DNA from: Branchiostoma floridae
Taxonomy: Eukaryota > Chordata > Leptocardii > Amphioxiformes > Branchiostomatidae
Assembly (NCBI RefSeq): GCF_000003815.2
Contig: NC_049980.1
Coordinates: 31,965,779 to 32,029,778, forward strand
Length of the DNA stretch: 64,000 nucleotides
Reading direction: 5' to 3'
In this document: positions 1 to 24,277 of the stretch, one piece after another
Layout: every line of letters starts with the position of its first letter
How positions within the stretch are numbered: the first letter of the stretch is position 1
Made by a program: the position numbers and the translations under genes
The notes under the pieces: generated by a model
What the model saw: the letters and a program-made list of their open reading frames with translations, nothing else
Database searches by the model: none
What the model was told of the DNA's origin: nothing

Positions 1-74
1 CCGAGAACATTAAAGCACCGTGAAAGTCTCTGCATCCTCAATTTTAAATTGAAACAATCATCATCATCATCAAG

Positions 75-12493
<12,419 letters not shown>

Positions 12494-12626
12494 CATCTAA
12501 CCCTATCAATCAATCACTCAATCTTTCGCTGATATCATTTGCTGATGGCTACAAACAGTTCGCGCCAAGTTGTCCTGTACTGGGCGTAGACAGTCCAGTC
12601 AGTTCTGGAGACTGCCAACCCTATTT

Positions 12627-12852
12627 ATACGCCAGATACGGCCACCGTAGTAGTTACTCATTGACAAGTAACTGGATATGATTTTGGGAACAGTAAGATA
12701 TTTCAGGTGGCATTCATTGTCTTTTGTCAGTAACACTGAGCAGATCTTGATGAAGACCTTTTTTTAAGTAGTGGATGCTAACTGAAACATCTGCCCGTTT
12801 GCAAAATTATATCCAGTTGCTTGAGTAACTAGCAAATCATTTGGCGTATTTT
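12627..12852. mobile_element. MITE family C, full copy
   Basis: About 226 bp. The left end has ATACGCCAGATA and then AAGTAACTGGATATGATTTT; the right end has the inverted ATATCCAGTTGCTTGAG and TTTGGCGTAT. A compact relative is at 34424-34518, and the 44-bp minisatellite at 3795-4190 is made from its core. Confidence 0.75.
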
Positions 12853-13806
12853 GATACCTGGACAACCCCATGTATGTGGAACCAGTGATGTATATACCTT
12901 TATTCTGTCTGTGTCATTCTAGGTTTTTGTGGAACAGGGTTTGTGTGCAGTAGTTGACTACATTTGATTTGATTTGTTTCAACTTTGGAGGCATCTCATC
13001 TCTTCTCATGGCATAGCAAAATGAGGCATTTTGTTTTATACCGTAACTCAACGCAAAAAATACCTTGAAATGACTCTGCATGATAGATATGATTGAGACA
13101 AGGGATCTGGCATCCAGGCTAATTGCTTGTTTTTTTACATCTACAGAATTCTTTGCACGAGTGGCATTCAAAAGTGATGTGTATATATATGGGGGCTGTT
13201 ATTATTCTTTATCATAGAGTCAGAGGTGTATACAAACATTTGACCTGTAAGGCTTTGCGGGTAACATATTCATTATAGCAAGGAGCTGCATGACAATAAT
13301 CGTAACATGCAATGTTTTAGATAGGATGATGATAAGCAGTTTGTACTTTTCTGTTGTGTCTGTGTAAAATGTTTCACTGCTTAGAACTGTGTTTTGTACA
13401 TTTACTTTTAATGTAAGATTTATAATTTTTCTTGTACATTGTGTTAGATGCTCAAGTTATAATTGTCTGCTTGTGAATGAAAGTGTTTTAACTTGCTATA
13501 CAGGGCTTTTACATTTGTGTCTATTGTCAAAATTTTGTTTGGTATCTGTCCCAGTTTGTCTTTTGGATTTTATTGGTTTTACCTTGACACAGTTTAGGAC
13601 AAATGCTTTACAAAGTTTAACGTACCACTGGGAAGTCAGATCCCATGACATTTTATGCAATGATTTGTTTACTATAGCATCCCTTAGATACAGATCAGTG
13701 GAAATCTTATGGACTTGTTAGGATGACAAATGAATTTATTGCTTCCATTGTATGCATGACTTTTCTCTACCCTATACTGTGAACCCCAAGTGTAACTTCT
13801 CGAACT

Positions 13807-13933
13807 TCCAAGCAGATGTTGGGAAGGTTGAATTGTTCCGTTTTCCTACCTGCCTGTTTCTGTGACACTTATAAGAGCAGAAGCTTGTCACAGAAAGATA
13901 ACAATTAAGCCTCCGCCAACATCTGCTTGGAGA
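13807..13933. mobile_element. MITE family B, copy 1 (TCCAAGCAGA ends)
   Basis: Perfect 14-bp inverted ends TCCAAGCAGATGTT and AACATCTGCTTGGA, with a further internal hairpin. Relatives share the CTCCAAGCAGA/TCTGCTTGGAG ends at 20226-20342, 34700-34804, 44457-44621 and 48346-48517. Confidence 0.8.
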
Positions 13934-14295
13934 CTTTAACTTCTCAACACATCTGATGTGTGCAAGCAGAGGTAAATACTTGTGTTAACGTGTAACTGTT
14001 GATAAAATACGTCTTGAAAAGCTATGTTTTGAAAACCAAGATTTCTTGAGTGACAAGCATTTTATTGTACCGGTAGTTAGTTTGTGACTATCAACAGGTT
14101 TTGACAGGCACTTTTTACTTTTTAATGAGTAGACTAAAGAAAAATAATGACTTTCATATCTTCTGATGCTTTCTTAAAACAAAAGAATGGTGCATATAGC
14201 ACTTTTGTGTAAATCATAGCCTGTGCATGCCAAGCTCTATTTTGCACACACATTTCTGTTTCAACTCAATGACAACAATCAAAAACAACACTAGA

Positions 14296-14316
14296 AATAA
14301 AAATTATTTCTTTATT
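14296..14316. terminator. Candidate bidirectional polyadenylation signal
   Basis: AATAAA on the plus strand at 14296-14301 and TTTATT (AATAAA on the minus strand) at 14311-14316, only 9 bp apart, between two convergent genes. They could end both transcripts. The implied 3' UTRs would be about 1.8 kb and 3.7 kb. Cleavage sites cannot be seen from sequence. Confidence 0.35.
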
Positions 14317-14755
14317 GTCTTCATATGCACATATCATATAGCATATACTCAGAGTACATTGTACTGCCCAATAGTTAGACATCTGATTCCTGAAACAAAT
14401 TAATATTTAGTACTATATGCTCATCTGTGCAATCCTTCTCTTTGCTTTTTGTGAACTTAATACTTAACAATGCAGATAGTGATGTAGTAGAAATTAGGGT
14501 GTGAAAACTGTTAAAGGGTACACGTATGTTTCCACTGAGTAGTTGTAAAGTAAAGGCCTCTCAGTACAACTTTCATTACAATATACATTTGTATAGCACT
14601 ACACTTTTCTTAATTGTGCACTCTGCAATGCCAACAAGACCTACATTGTAACCATGTCCTTTATGCACAATGTAGATACTAGGGTACTGAATATATGGAC
14701 ACATTTTTAAGGGGCTTGATGAAAAATCCCATGTGTATATTAGATGGTTACAACC

Positions 14756-15192
14756 TAGGGCTGGGTATCGGTGCAGCGTACCGGTACAAAACCGGTTTTT
14801 CTTATTGGACCGGTCCAGAAAAACCGGACCTGAAAAAAATGGGTGGACCGGATGTTGGACCGATTAGAAAATTAACAGATTATATTATCAGGCATTCACA
14901 CGTTTTGTCGCTTGCAGGTGGAGGAAAATAACAAGCGTGAAGTAGAGTAGAGTTTATAGTAATTTCTAGTAAATTCTACCAAGTTTTACAGCCAATCGTA
15001 CAAGTACAGTTAGCGTTGTAGGATTTTAAAACGCAAGTGTAAGTCTAATACTCCACCAAACAGATTTCTTGGTAATGAAATGGACCATTGGTATGAGTCA
15101 TACTGAATCAGGTCCAGGTTCAGGTCCGGACCTGGACCTGATCCTTTGGACCGGACCTGGACCTGAATTTTCTGTACTGGTACCCAGCCCTA
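14756..15192. mobile_element. Non-autonomous hAT-type element with 8-bp target-site duplication
   Basis: Ends are a perfect 12-bp inverted repeat, TAGGGCTGGGTA (14756-14767) and TACCCAGCCCTA (15181-15192). They are flanked by the direct repeat TTACAACC at 14748-14755 and 15193-15200. An 8-bp duplication is diagnostic of the hAT superfamily. The 437-bp interior is rich in GGACCGG/CCGGTCC motifs and has no transposase. Fragments of the same family appear at 4592-4700, about 28900-29060 and 62221-62280. Confidence 0.9.
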
Positions 15193-15202
15193 TTACAACC
15201 TA

Positions 15203-16840
15203 TTCAAGTGCTAAACTGACGGAATGAGGCTGATTTGAAAAATAGGGCAAAATTTGTGCTAAAACAATACTTTTTTTTCAGACTTTATGATATCTTTTAA
15301 GCAAGGATGCTAGCTTTGTATCAAAACCATTTACAATTTGAATGCAGCTATTCAAAAGTACATGTAATACGTTTTGGGATGTACCAAGTCAGATTGTGGG
15401 AGGGGGTAATGATAATGCAATATGTCTTTGAGGTCAACTATTTTTCCCAAATTGTGATTTATATTGTTGGCTTCTAGCATAGGTTAATTTTTTCATGATC
15501 TTACAAAATGCATGTACATTCCTATGATTCTTCCCAGTCCACATATTACAAAACAGTTTCTGCACAAAAACCCTTCCAACCGTTAGCAACGTTAGACCTG
15601 ACCTGGCCTTTAATGAAATTACACAAATACATTATGTACCATTAATATACATACCACGGGTCTGTACAGGGGTTTCACTTAGTGGTAAGAAAATTTACAA
15701 AACTCCCCACGATCTCTCTCAAGCAGCATCAATGGTTTACAGGACCTACCCTGGCCATGTTAACAGCAGTGTGGAAAATATCACTTGTTGTTGTATGTAC
15801 TGTAAATCTTGAAACGTTCGCGGTGGTTTTATTTTCACAGTGACCTCCCCACTGCTAAATTTATGACACCATGCATAATGCATTTGCAATGTATTACAAC
15901 TATAGCCTCCTCCACAGAATTCTAGCAGCGTTATTTTTTTCAGTAAATTGCTCCTAGTGTAAGTGTGAATTACCCTTGCGTGAACATGTTAATAATTATA
16001 ACCTCTCTGAAAGCTTCCCAACATCAAGCCGAGAAAGCCCATGTCGAAAATTGCAAATAAGCGCTCCCCCAAATAAAAGCAAGAGTTACTAGAAGTCTGT
16101 GACGGAGGCTATTGCTACTGTATGACAGAAATGTTTCAACTGCAAATCCAAAATGCGGAAACCGCCCTTCCTCTTAAAATTTTCTGTGAATTAAAACCAC
16201 CGCGAAAGTAAATTTACAGTACTACAGTATTTCTGTATGTATTTAGTGTGAAATTCATTCTACTACATATGATGACAATCATGTGTGCTACAAAATGAAC
16301 AAAGACTTCCATGAATTATAAATTGTGCACAAGTATGTTATTTGGTCTTTACATATTTTTTACATCTATACATGTACATGTATGTAGGTACATGCATTTT
16401 TAACATTCACATTAGCAAAAAGCCCATATTCAGTAATGGCTTTTTGGCCACAAATAGGACAGTGTTATTAAAATCTGGCTCCCCCACTGTCAAAAATAAA
16501 AAAAGACTTGTCAAAAATGAAACAGACTTATCTAAAAAAAAAATTCATCGAAGCCCACCACCAAGAACAGTCTATGCTAAGGAATTTCTTTGACAAACTA
16601 CCTCTACACACTTACTACTTACTCAACAAAGCAACAATTTAGATATTCCACCACCCAAAGCTTTTCGTAAGAACAAGTCCCAACATAATTCTTTTTATCT
16701 TAAAAAATGAATGTCATCAGGTTGGTAGAACTTAGGACATTGGAGTTTTCTTTTCAATTAGTATTGTGTCTCTCACCTGCTTACGTTTCATTCTTGCTTA
16801 CTTTTATCTGAATAAGAAAGTCAAATCCACTGATAACTGG
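15203..16840. other. Intergenic or distal UBAP1 3' UTR, no recognised feature
   Basis: AT-rich sequence with scattered stop codons in all frames and no splice-bounded coding segment that I recognise. It could be part of a long UBAP1 3' UTR if that transcript ends near 14311. Confidence 0.5.
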
Positions 16841-16843
16841 GAC

Positions 16844-16862
16844 AGGGGGGGGGGGGGGGGGG
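16844..16862 (+). repeat. Poly-G homopolymer tract
   Basis: About 19 consecutive G, a simple homopolymer prone to length error. Confidence 0.95.
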
Positions 16863-17339
16863 CAAACTTAGCCACATTTTTGATTGTGTTCTCCCTCAAA
16901 AGCGGCACCTACATCTGCTAGTCATGTATATGTATATAGCAACAAGAAGCAGCACTCCCGTCAGAAGCTCTGAAGTCTGATAAGCATGGAAAAGTCAGCA
17001 GGCGAGATTTTACTGCTTGTGTAGAACTCTCACTGATAATCCTTCATTTCTAACAGTCATTATATTTTGACAAGTGTCAAGAAAAAATTCAACCAAGGAC
17101 TCTCCAGTGGAGTTTTTGACAATAGATGTATATTCCAACAACCTTGCATTTCTGCTATGTAGACAATTTGTTACCAGGTATTCAAAGATTATGTTGCCAA
17201 ATTTCTATTCTAAAAGACTTTGTGCTTTTGAATTATACTTCTTCTATTAGAGATGAGGAAAAGGGAAAGGCTGCAGATATACAAAATTAATGTAGGCAGA
17301 GCAAGTTAGAAAACAAGATGGTCTTTCATGAGCAAGTTA

Positions 17340-17996
17340 TACACAATTTGTTCAGGGCTTCTGTTGAACTGCCTATGATTTTATGGTACAGTAGTCAGCG
17401 CTCATGTCATGAGCACGTTCAGGGCCTTGTGTTGCACTGCTTTTAATGGTACTGTAAGTAAAGCTCATGACATGACCATGTCCAGAACCTTGTACTGAAC
17501 TGCCTGTAGGTTTATGGTAAACTAAAGCTCATGCCATGACCATGTCCAGAGCCTTGTACTGAACTGCCTGTAAGTTTATGGTAAACTAAAGCTCATGTCA
17601 TGACCATGTCCAGAGCCTTGTACTGAACTGCCTGTAGGTTTATGGTAAACTAAAGCTCATGTCATGACCATGTCCAGAGCCTTGTATCGAACTGCCTGTA
17701 GGTTTATGGTAAACTAAAGCTCATGACATGACCATGTCCAGAAGCTTGTATTGAACTGCCTGTAGGTTTATGGTAAACTAAAGCTCATGACATGACCATG
17801 TCCAGAGCCGTGTGTTGAACTGCCTGTAGGTTTATGGTAAACTAAAGCTCATGACATGACCATGTCCAGAGCCGTGTGTTGAACTGCCTGTAGGTTTATG
17901 GTAAACTAAAGCTCATGACATGACCATGTCCAGAGCCGTGTGTTGAACTGCCTGTAGGTTTATGGTAAACTAAAGCTCATGACATGAGCATGTCCA
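17340..17996 (-). repeat. 64-bp minisatellite derived from the UBAP1 stop-codon region
   Basis: About ten tandem units of 64 bp (the GTTTATGGTAAAC motif starts at 17510, 17574, 17638 and so on). On the minus strand each unit repeats the last codons of UBAP1, KALDM-V-M-x-stop, followed by AGCTTTAGTTTACC. The unit nearest the gene (17977-17996) is the real coding end; all others lie in the 3' UTR. Older, more diverged units lie at the left edge. Confidence 0.9.
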
Positions 17997-19609
17997 GAGC
18001 CTTGTGTTCGTCGTTACTGCAAACGATGAGAGCCTCCTTGATCTTGTCCTGAGGGAACCCCATCTCCTCAAACTTCAGCAGCAGGGACAGGTAGCTGCCG
18101 ACCTGTGGGGGCAGGAAAGGTACATGTTAAGTATAGTCATCCTCAACTCAGTTGAAGTAACTATGATGCATGCCTTTTCAAGTTGCTAGTGATAGTGCCA
18201 ATTCAGCAAAGGAGACTGCATTTTGCAGGTCACTGCTGGAGAAAAAATGATGAGGTAGTACACAAACTGTTATTGTGGAATCCAAATCACAGAAACAGGC
18301 AGGGAAAGACCGCGGAAGTTGTACATTAAGCAGCTTGCTGAAGGCAGCAGTTTTGACCTGCAGCAACTTCCCGTAGCGAAAGGGGTGGAATAAACTAATA
18401 ACGTGGAGATTCCGAGTCAGCTCGTCAGGGTGAAAGAGTGAGTGGTAGTGCAATGTGGCTTGGCTACAGCTCATTAAGCACTCTTTTTGACAAGGTTGTT
18501 GGGTTCTTTTATGTGCAGAGTTTTGATGCCGGAGGCCTGTGTTCGAGGAGAGTCACACCTCCACACTTTGGGAAGAGTCAAACCTCATGCCACACTTATC
18601 AAGGAGAGAAGGGGTCCTTCCTCATGTAACTGGATCAAACCTTACAGTTCAGTGGTATGCAATTTCTACATGCTGTACACATGCAACTGGTGTGTTATGC
18701 TCAAAGGCAGTTTTCCAGTTATGCAGAACAAATGAACAAGCAAACCTCTGCCTCACTGCCGCTGTGGAAATCTAAAGCTTCTTCTACTCTGGACTCGGGG
18801 AAGCCGCGCTGGCACAGTCTGTCCAGCAAACACAGTCTGTCTATCACCTGGGGAAAGAAGAAACATCACATACAAACAGAAATCAGGCAACAAATACCTG
18901 CAGAAAAGTAGGCAATGCCATGAATTTAGACAAGTGTTCAAAAATACCAATGAGCTATGAATGTTCCACCATTCGTAAGTCTGCTGAGGCAATGCCAGCA
19001 GTAATAGTGAATTTTTGCAAAATCATTTTTTTTTAAATCAAAGAAACACCCAGATCATGAGAAATGTTACCTTTTTCTCGTCTTGTCCGACATTCTGCAC
19101 AGCCCTGGCCACTCTCTCCACAGGAAAGCCCATCCCAGTGATACTGGTCACAAACCTAAATGTGTCACAGTCAATAGGGAACAGCCTTCAGACAAGTACA
19201 GAAACAATCTCCCCTTTTCTAACATTAAAATAAACTTGACTTGTATGTATGTACAGTTGCTATTTTGTCTTAATTCATTATTTGATATCCTTATGTTTCT
19301 CTATCACAATCTATATATTACTTCACTTTAGCATTTATTGGTTATGATCAATTTTGTATAGTATAGAGGGGGGCTTAGTTTTTGAAAGTTAGTTTAAGCT
19401 ACAAATAATTTCCCCCCTCCTCTTGCACTTGTTTTTATGTAATGTTTATTGTATCATGTTTATGTTTTTCTTGTGCCAATAAATAAATGAATAAACAAAC
19501 AAACAAACCGTTTTCCTGATGCATCCAGACTTCTCAAGCACTCGGGCTCTCGTACGTCTGCAGCGCTCGCAGAGGGGGTGGGGGGCAGGGGTGGGAACGG
19601 GTTAAGGGG
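17977..19609 (-). CDS. UBAP1: UBAP1 C-terminal SOUBA (overlapping UBA) domain exons
   Basis: Four exons encode a Pro-rich lead (PLNPFPPLPPTPSA) and then three consecutive helical repeats with the UBA signature GF: SITGMGFPVERVARAV, LCQRGFPESRVEEAL and FEEMGFPQDKIKEAL. This is the solenoid of overlapping UBA domains (SOUBA) that binds ubiquitin in vertebrate UBAP1. The protein ends NDEHKALDMLMS. Each GFP motif sits in its own exon. The last codons are also the seed of the downstream minisatellite. Confidence 0.9.
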
Positions 19610-22600
19610 CTGGGGGTCAAACATGGAACACAAATTTTACATTATTGCATCATCGTTCATCATTTGGCTCCTTCACAAACAAATATGCATTAGCCTTTTT
19701 AATCTGATACACATGTAGCTAGATTCTGACTAAATCTGTAACATTTGAAGCAGTTATTGTCAACTAAACATACAAATCAAGTCCATGAACATGTACCATG
19801 TATGTAAGTGTAGAATGGCACAAATTAATGCAGGGAATACATCAGTCAGATTTCTGCGGGTATTGCATCTTAGTACAGTCAAACCTCTGCAAGTGGCCAC
19901 CTCTAATGTACATAAGGACCACCTGGCCATTGTGACCACTTTTTTGTTGGTCCCTTATCAATAAATTATTCCCATTGACACAAGCATTAAGAATCCTGTC
20001 TACAGTGACCACCTGTCCACATAGACCAGTTTTTATCAGTCCCCTATTTTTTTGAAAAAAAAAATATCTGAGCAGCAGTTGCTCTGGTTGAATGAAATAC
20101 TATAAGCAAGCAGTTAACCCACAAAGATATGACTGACTGTATTCCCTCAGAGATGGAATAACACAATTAGAACATGGATGATGTAATGAAATTTGCCATG
20201 CAAGAGTAACCAATATTGGTCAGTCTAATCTCCAAGTAGATAGAGAAAGGCAAAATGCTAACACACAAATCAGCCCACTACCCCTTGGCTTTGGAGCTTG
20301 AGAAATGTTAACATTTTGGCTTTCTACGTCTGCTTGGAGATTCGGTTGATCGCCTCTCTACTAGTACTAATCTAAACACATGCCCGAATATCCCTGTAAG
20401 TTGTCAACCACCTCCTGTGAAGCATTAGTTAAGGGTGGACAAAATGAAGATGCAAACATGCCATGATGATGGTACACAGGAACTACTTTTGTGGGATCAA
20501 ATAAAATTTGGTAAACCAATATAACAACTGATAGAATTTTGCCAAAACTGCAAAAGTCCAAAAATATCTACAGGCTATAAAATCTGGATGAAAGCATTGT
20601 ATATTTGCAATATTTGCTGTAAATAATTGGTCTTCCTAACAAAAATTCCACAACAATTTTAGCTTGGATGCCAGCATTTTTTAATCTTTTGTATGTTCTC
20701 TCAGTCACTTCCCATGCAATAGAGCAACAGACAAAACGTACTAAAGTAAAACTGCTATCATCCAGGCTACAATAATGTGTCCCTTGTACACCGACATACA
20801 TGTTTGCACCTTTCAGGATTCAATGAAAATGGCGTGTTCTCGAAAAAAAAAAAAGGATGACTTCAACGAAAAACGAGTTGAGAAAAACTAAGATGAACCA
20901 ATGAAATGAAAGTGTGTTGAATACCGCAGTAGAACGTACCAAACCAAAACTGTCCACCTCAACTCCAGAGTCTAGAACCTGAGTGGTACCAGAGGGGAGG
21001 ACCTGAAAGCCGCAGGGAAAACAAAACACAAGAGAGGGGTTGTCATCCAGTTCAAACTGAGGTGGCACATTAGTAATGTAGTTCACTACTAAGCTACAGT
21101 CCAATCATTTTCAAAAAGCGTTAGAACTATGATGCTAGCACAGATTAAAGCAGGGCTTGAGATACCAACTGCATATGCAGGCGAGTGCAGGTAAAAGTTG
21201 GACTGTACAGGTATTTCTGATGTCTACCTGCACCAGCTTATGCACTGTGTATTGTTAAGTAATTTTCTTTGCTGTACTGGTCGTTAAACCACAAGTAACT
21301 GTAACAATAGATAAAAACAAAGCTGACCAATGGATTGAGTAGAGAGGTCAAGTTAGACACCACATCAGTGTGGCAAGAAGAAGTCCAGTGTTTTGTGATT
21401 TGTGGCATAAAGTGTTATCAATGGAATCAGACACTTATACGAGTCATAGGTTTGACCATATATTATCATAATGGCTTTTGACACTTGTCCTGCTCCTCTT
21501 CCTTGATGGGATCCATCAAACCTACTCCTAATCCTCAAACATTTCTATAGCGTAGATAATTTCAAAAATCAAAAGTTACCTGCACAGAAAAAAGTATTTT
21601 GAGCCCTGTTAGAATATAAAGCCAGGCAGTGGTTATGCAGCATCACACATTACAGAATAAAGAGAAGGCATGTCAAGTTATAAACAAACATGTTCAAACC
21701 TATTTGGGACTTCTTCAGGACGACTGTGACTCCAGTTTTAACTTCGCTCTAAAACAAAATTTTGAAATGACATAGATACTTATACGTACATACAGATCAA
21801 CTAAATGATCAACTAGAGAAAGAAAAGTCACCTGATTTGGAGACGAAGTGGTTCGCGGGGGCAGAGGCGGAAGCGGCGGTCCCCTGGGCGAGTTCTGACC
21901 GCTACGAACGGTCGAGTCCGATGATGTCCTTTCGTCCTCCAGGCCAGGACTGGCGGAGGCACTGGAGGGTGGACTGAGCGGGAGCACCTGTTCGTACAGA
22001 GGGTTGGATACCGCGCTGGGGAGGGAGCTGGAGCCCGCGGGGAGGGGGCCGTTAGACGCACCGTCGTGCAGATCGTGTCTCATGTAGCCGGCGACATCCA
22101 CCGGTCTACTCCCTGGGTTAGGGAAATCTGAAAATAGTCCTGCTCCTGTGTCGGAGTGTGTGGGGTAGGGCAGGCCGTGGGGATGGCTGGCGTCCAGCTC
22201 GGGGGAAGTCGTGTGCGGTATGGGCGGCAGAGGGCTGTTTTTCAAGAAAGGGTTGTTGGCCGCCACCATTTTGGAAGTGGCGGCAGCGCTCGGTATAACC
22301 CCGTTGGGAATACCGTTACTGTCCGCCTTCGTGCCTGTCTCCGATCTTGCTTTGAACGCGACCCTGCTGCCGTGTTTCCTCGCGACCGTGACCTCCACGC
22401 TCTCCTTCTCGGCAGAGCGTTCCGCTCCGTTCGAGTCCTGGCGTTCCTCGCCGTCGGAGCAGACGTTTGAGTCCAACACGGTCTTCAACTCCTCCATGAC
22501 GTTTATCGTCTTGAGTTCCATGTCGTCGAACGGACTCGACTCCCCCTCGAAGTCTGTGATCTTGAAGCTCGCCGGTGCCTTTGGCTTACACTCCCGGCTG

Positions 22601-24277
22601 TCCTGTGTGTTTGGCGCAGCAGGCTGGGGTTGAAGGATGCTTAAGGGGTCGAAACTCGCCAGCGCAGGATTTGTGGGGGGTCTGGGTAAGGAAACCTGCT
22701 CCGCAGGGGGACTGGCGTCTGCGTCTGTGACCCCGTTTGTTGGCGATGGCGACGAAGAAGCCTCATTTTCAGCCCTGCGCTGAGCTTCCATGGCTTGCTG
22801 GTACTCCTTACGTTTCTTTGCCATTTCCAGCACACTGTTCTCGTGTCGGAAATCATACTGTAATGGGCATAAAGAAAAAATATGCTTAAAATTCAGTGAG
22901 AGCTAAAAGCTTGCACAACATCACAACTATCAAAGTGACCTAAAGATTATCAAACAGACTCTGTGTGTGTGTATAGGTGTGTGTGTGTGTGTGTCTGTGT
23001 GCGTGCATGTGTGGTGTGTGTGCGTGCGCACAAATGAACATACATACATTTTGTACATACATACATATACACATATTACATTGTCTGTAAAACTATCATC
23101 ATCACACTGGACAATCCGTTGCCTTGAAAAGACACTCCAGTGACTAACTTTAACAACATCCAAAATAATAATAGACTTACATCAAGTGAAAGGGCCTCTG
23201 ATGGGTTCTTGTGTAGATAGTTGATAGGCAGTGTTACCTGTTGAAAAAGAACAGCACATCGTCAGAGAAACAAGTACTTCCTGGTATAAAGGAGGTATAA
23301 AGAAGGCCATATACATTGACGGTGGGCGTTATAAACTTCCTGGCACGTTTGACCAATTGCTGACGTCATGTCACACCTTAATCACGGAAGATCACGTCTG
23401 TAACTCTCACCAGTTTACTTGCTAAAGTGATTGGTCATCAGTATTGATCCTCAAGAAGTTGACTTAACACTATAAAATAACAGTGGTTGCTGAAAATTTG
23501 AGCCGTGTGTATTTTTGTGTTGCAAGAAAGTTTAGAATTGTACTACAAGGACTACCTCACTTATAGGAAATTATGCCTTCAAATTTGTTCAAAAACAATC
23601 AAATTTGATCCGTGTATACCTTTGTGTCGGAAGAAAGTTTAGCATTGTACTATATGGACTACCTCACTTACAATGTAGCAAATGATGACAAAAGTTCCTA
23701 CAGAATTTTACCTCTTTTGTTTTCATTGTAATTTAATTATTCACAATAAAAACAAACTTACCCTCCTGGGTGGCTTGAAGCTCTCTCCAACTTTGATCTC
23801 TATCCCGTCCAATGCAGCACTCAGCCCTGTAACTACAATAGGTAAGCATGTACACACATTTCCGGCATGCAGAACAAGATAGCTATTGAATAAAATATAT
23901 GTATGAAATGAAATGAAACTTTTCCACCACATACATGTACATGTTCCTACACACATACCTGAGAGCAATCAAGTCTGCATTATGAAAAACTACAAGTTAT
24001 CATGTAGACGTCTAGCAAAGTTAGACTGGTTACCAGAACCCAGCCAAAAATAACACGAAAGAAATTTTTGAGATTGGGCTGGGGTCTGGTAACCAGGCTA
24101 GCCTAAAGTCAGCAGAATTATAAATTCATTTACTTCCAGTAACACTAACAGTACTAGTCTGTGGCTGGAATTGTACTACATGCATTACATGTATTTGATT
24201 ACTAGTAATGCTGAAGAAAGACTGGAGTACTCACAGGTGGTGGAGTTTTGTCTCTCAAAACCACTCCCAAACGCCAT
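17977..24277 (-). CDS. UBAP1: UBAP1, ESCRT-I subunit (ubiquitin-associated protein 1)
   Basis: Ubiquitin-binding subunit of the ESCRT-I complex, which sorts ubiquitinated membrane proteins into multivesicular bodies at endosomes. Coding exons in transcript order on the minus strand: 24277-24235 (ATG), 23826-23762, 23237-23181, 22857-21832, 21002-20940, 19609-19509, 19155-19071, 18847-18746, 18102-17977 (TGA). All phases agree and give about 555 residues; human UBAP1 is about 500. N-terminus: a UMA-type domain with LDGIEIKVGESFKPPRRVTL, then YDFRHENSVLEMAKKRKEY. Middle: ELKTINVMEELKTVL, matching the human ELKTIDEKEELRNIL position. C-terminus: three tandem UBA-like helical units. The ATG at 24277 is chosen because it is the first in frame and follows a good acceptor for a 5' UTR intron. 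Confidence 0.93.
18485..18640 (+). mobile_element. Possible SINE fragment in a UBAP1 intron
   Basis: The segment starts GGTTGTTGGGTTCTTTTATG and includes GAGGAGAGTCACACCT. It resembles the tail of the SINE body at 2510-2600 and a fragment near 5440-5490 (GAGGAGAGCCACACCT). No tRNA head is seen. Weak call. Confidence 0.3.
19876..20046 (+). repeat. Dispersed repeat G, copy 1
   Basis: About 170 bp that recurs in the same orientation at 63368-63535. Shared parts include CCCATTGACACAAGCATTAA and GACCACCTGTCCACAT. Several ACCACCT motifs suggest a transposon end region. Family not identified. Confidence 0.7.
20226..20342. mobile_element. MITE family B, copy 2
   Basis: Inverted ends TAATCTCCAAGTAGA and TCTGCTTGGAGATT, with an inner inverted match GCTAACA... 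/ TGTTAAC. Non-coding, in a UBAP1 intron. Confidence 0.7.
21151..21608. mobile_element. CAGGGCTTGA-type inverted-repeat element in a UBAP1 intron
   Basis: Left end CAGGGCTTGAGATACC; right end TATTTTGAGCCCTG is its inverted counterpart. Inner ends repeat TGCAGGTAAA / TTACCTGCAC. The size of about 458 bp and the CAGGG... ends fit a non-autonomous hAT-like element. No flanking direct repeat was found. Confidence 0.6.
21832..22857 (-). CDS. UBAP1: UBAP1 large central exon
   Basis: A 342-codon exon, phase 0 at both ends, with higher GC than its surroundings. It encodes the basic start KKRKEYQQAMEAQRRAE, the NPALASFDPLSIL motif (human NPILASLQHNSIL), FKITDFEGESSPFDDMELKT (human NLADFECEEDPFDNLELKT), and then a long Pro/Ser/Asn-rich linker with LPPIPH and PPLPPLPPRT. 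The linker may bind SH3 or similar proteins; that is inference. Confidence 0.9.
22970..23035 (+). repeat. (GT)n microsatellite
   Basis: Interrupted GT/GTGC dinucleotide run in a UBAP1 intron. Low-complexity sequence only. Confidence 0.9.
24021..24107. mobile_element. Short MITE (CTGGTTACCAGA hairpin)
   Basis: About 87 bp. The left arm TGGTTACCAGAACCCAGCC pairs with the right arm GGCTGGGGTCTGGTAACCA. It is an almost complete hairpin, non-coding, in UBAP1 intron 1. Confidence 0.75.

Larger units (their letters stand above)
12494..14300 (+). other. Probable 3' UTR of the KIF24-like gene, with two MITEs
   Basis: No coding exon is seen after the TAA at 12491. The stretch is AT-rich and holds a family C element (12627-12852) and a family B element (13807-13933). 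A canonical AATAAA occurs at 14296-14301 and could end the transcript. UTR extent is inference. Confidence 0.4.

Noticed and set aside
17340-17996. Regular 64-bp repeats resembling a CRISPR array
   Set aside because: The repeats are contiguous with no unique spacers, lie in an animal gene's 3' UTR, and derive from its stop-codon region.
22156-22633. Plus-strand open frames over the UBAP1 central exon
   Set aside because: Shadow frames; the minus strand encodes recognisable UBAP1 motifs in phase with its neighbours.
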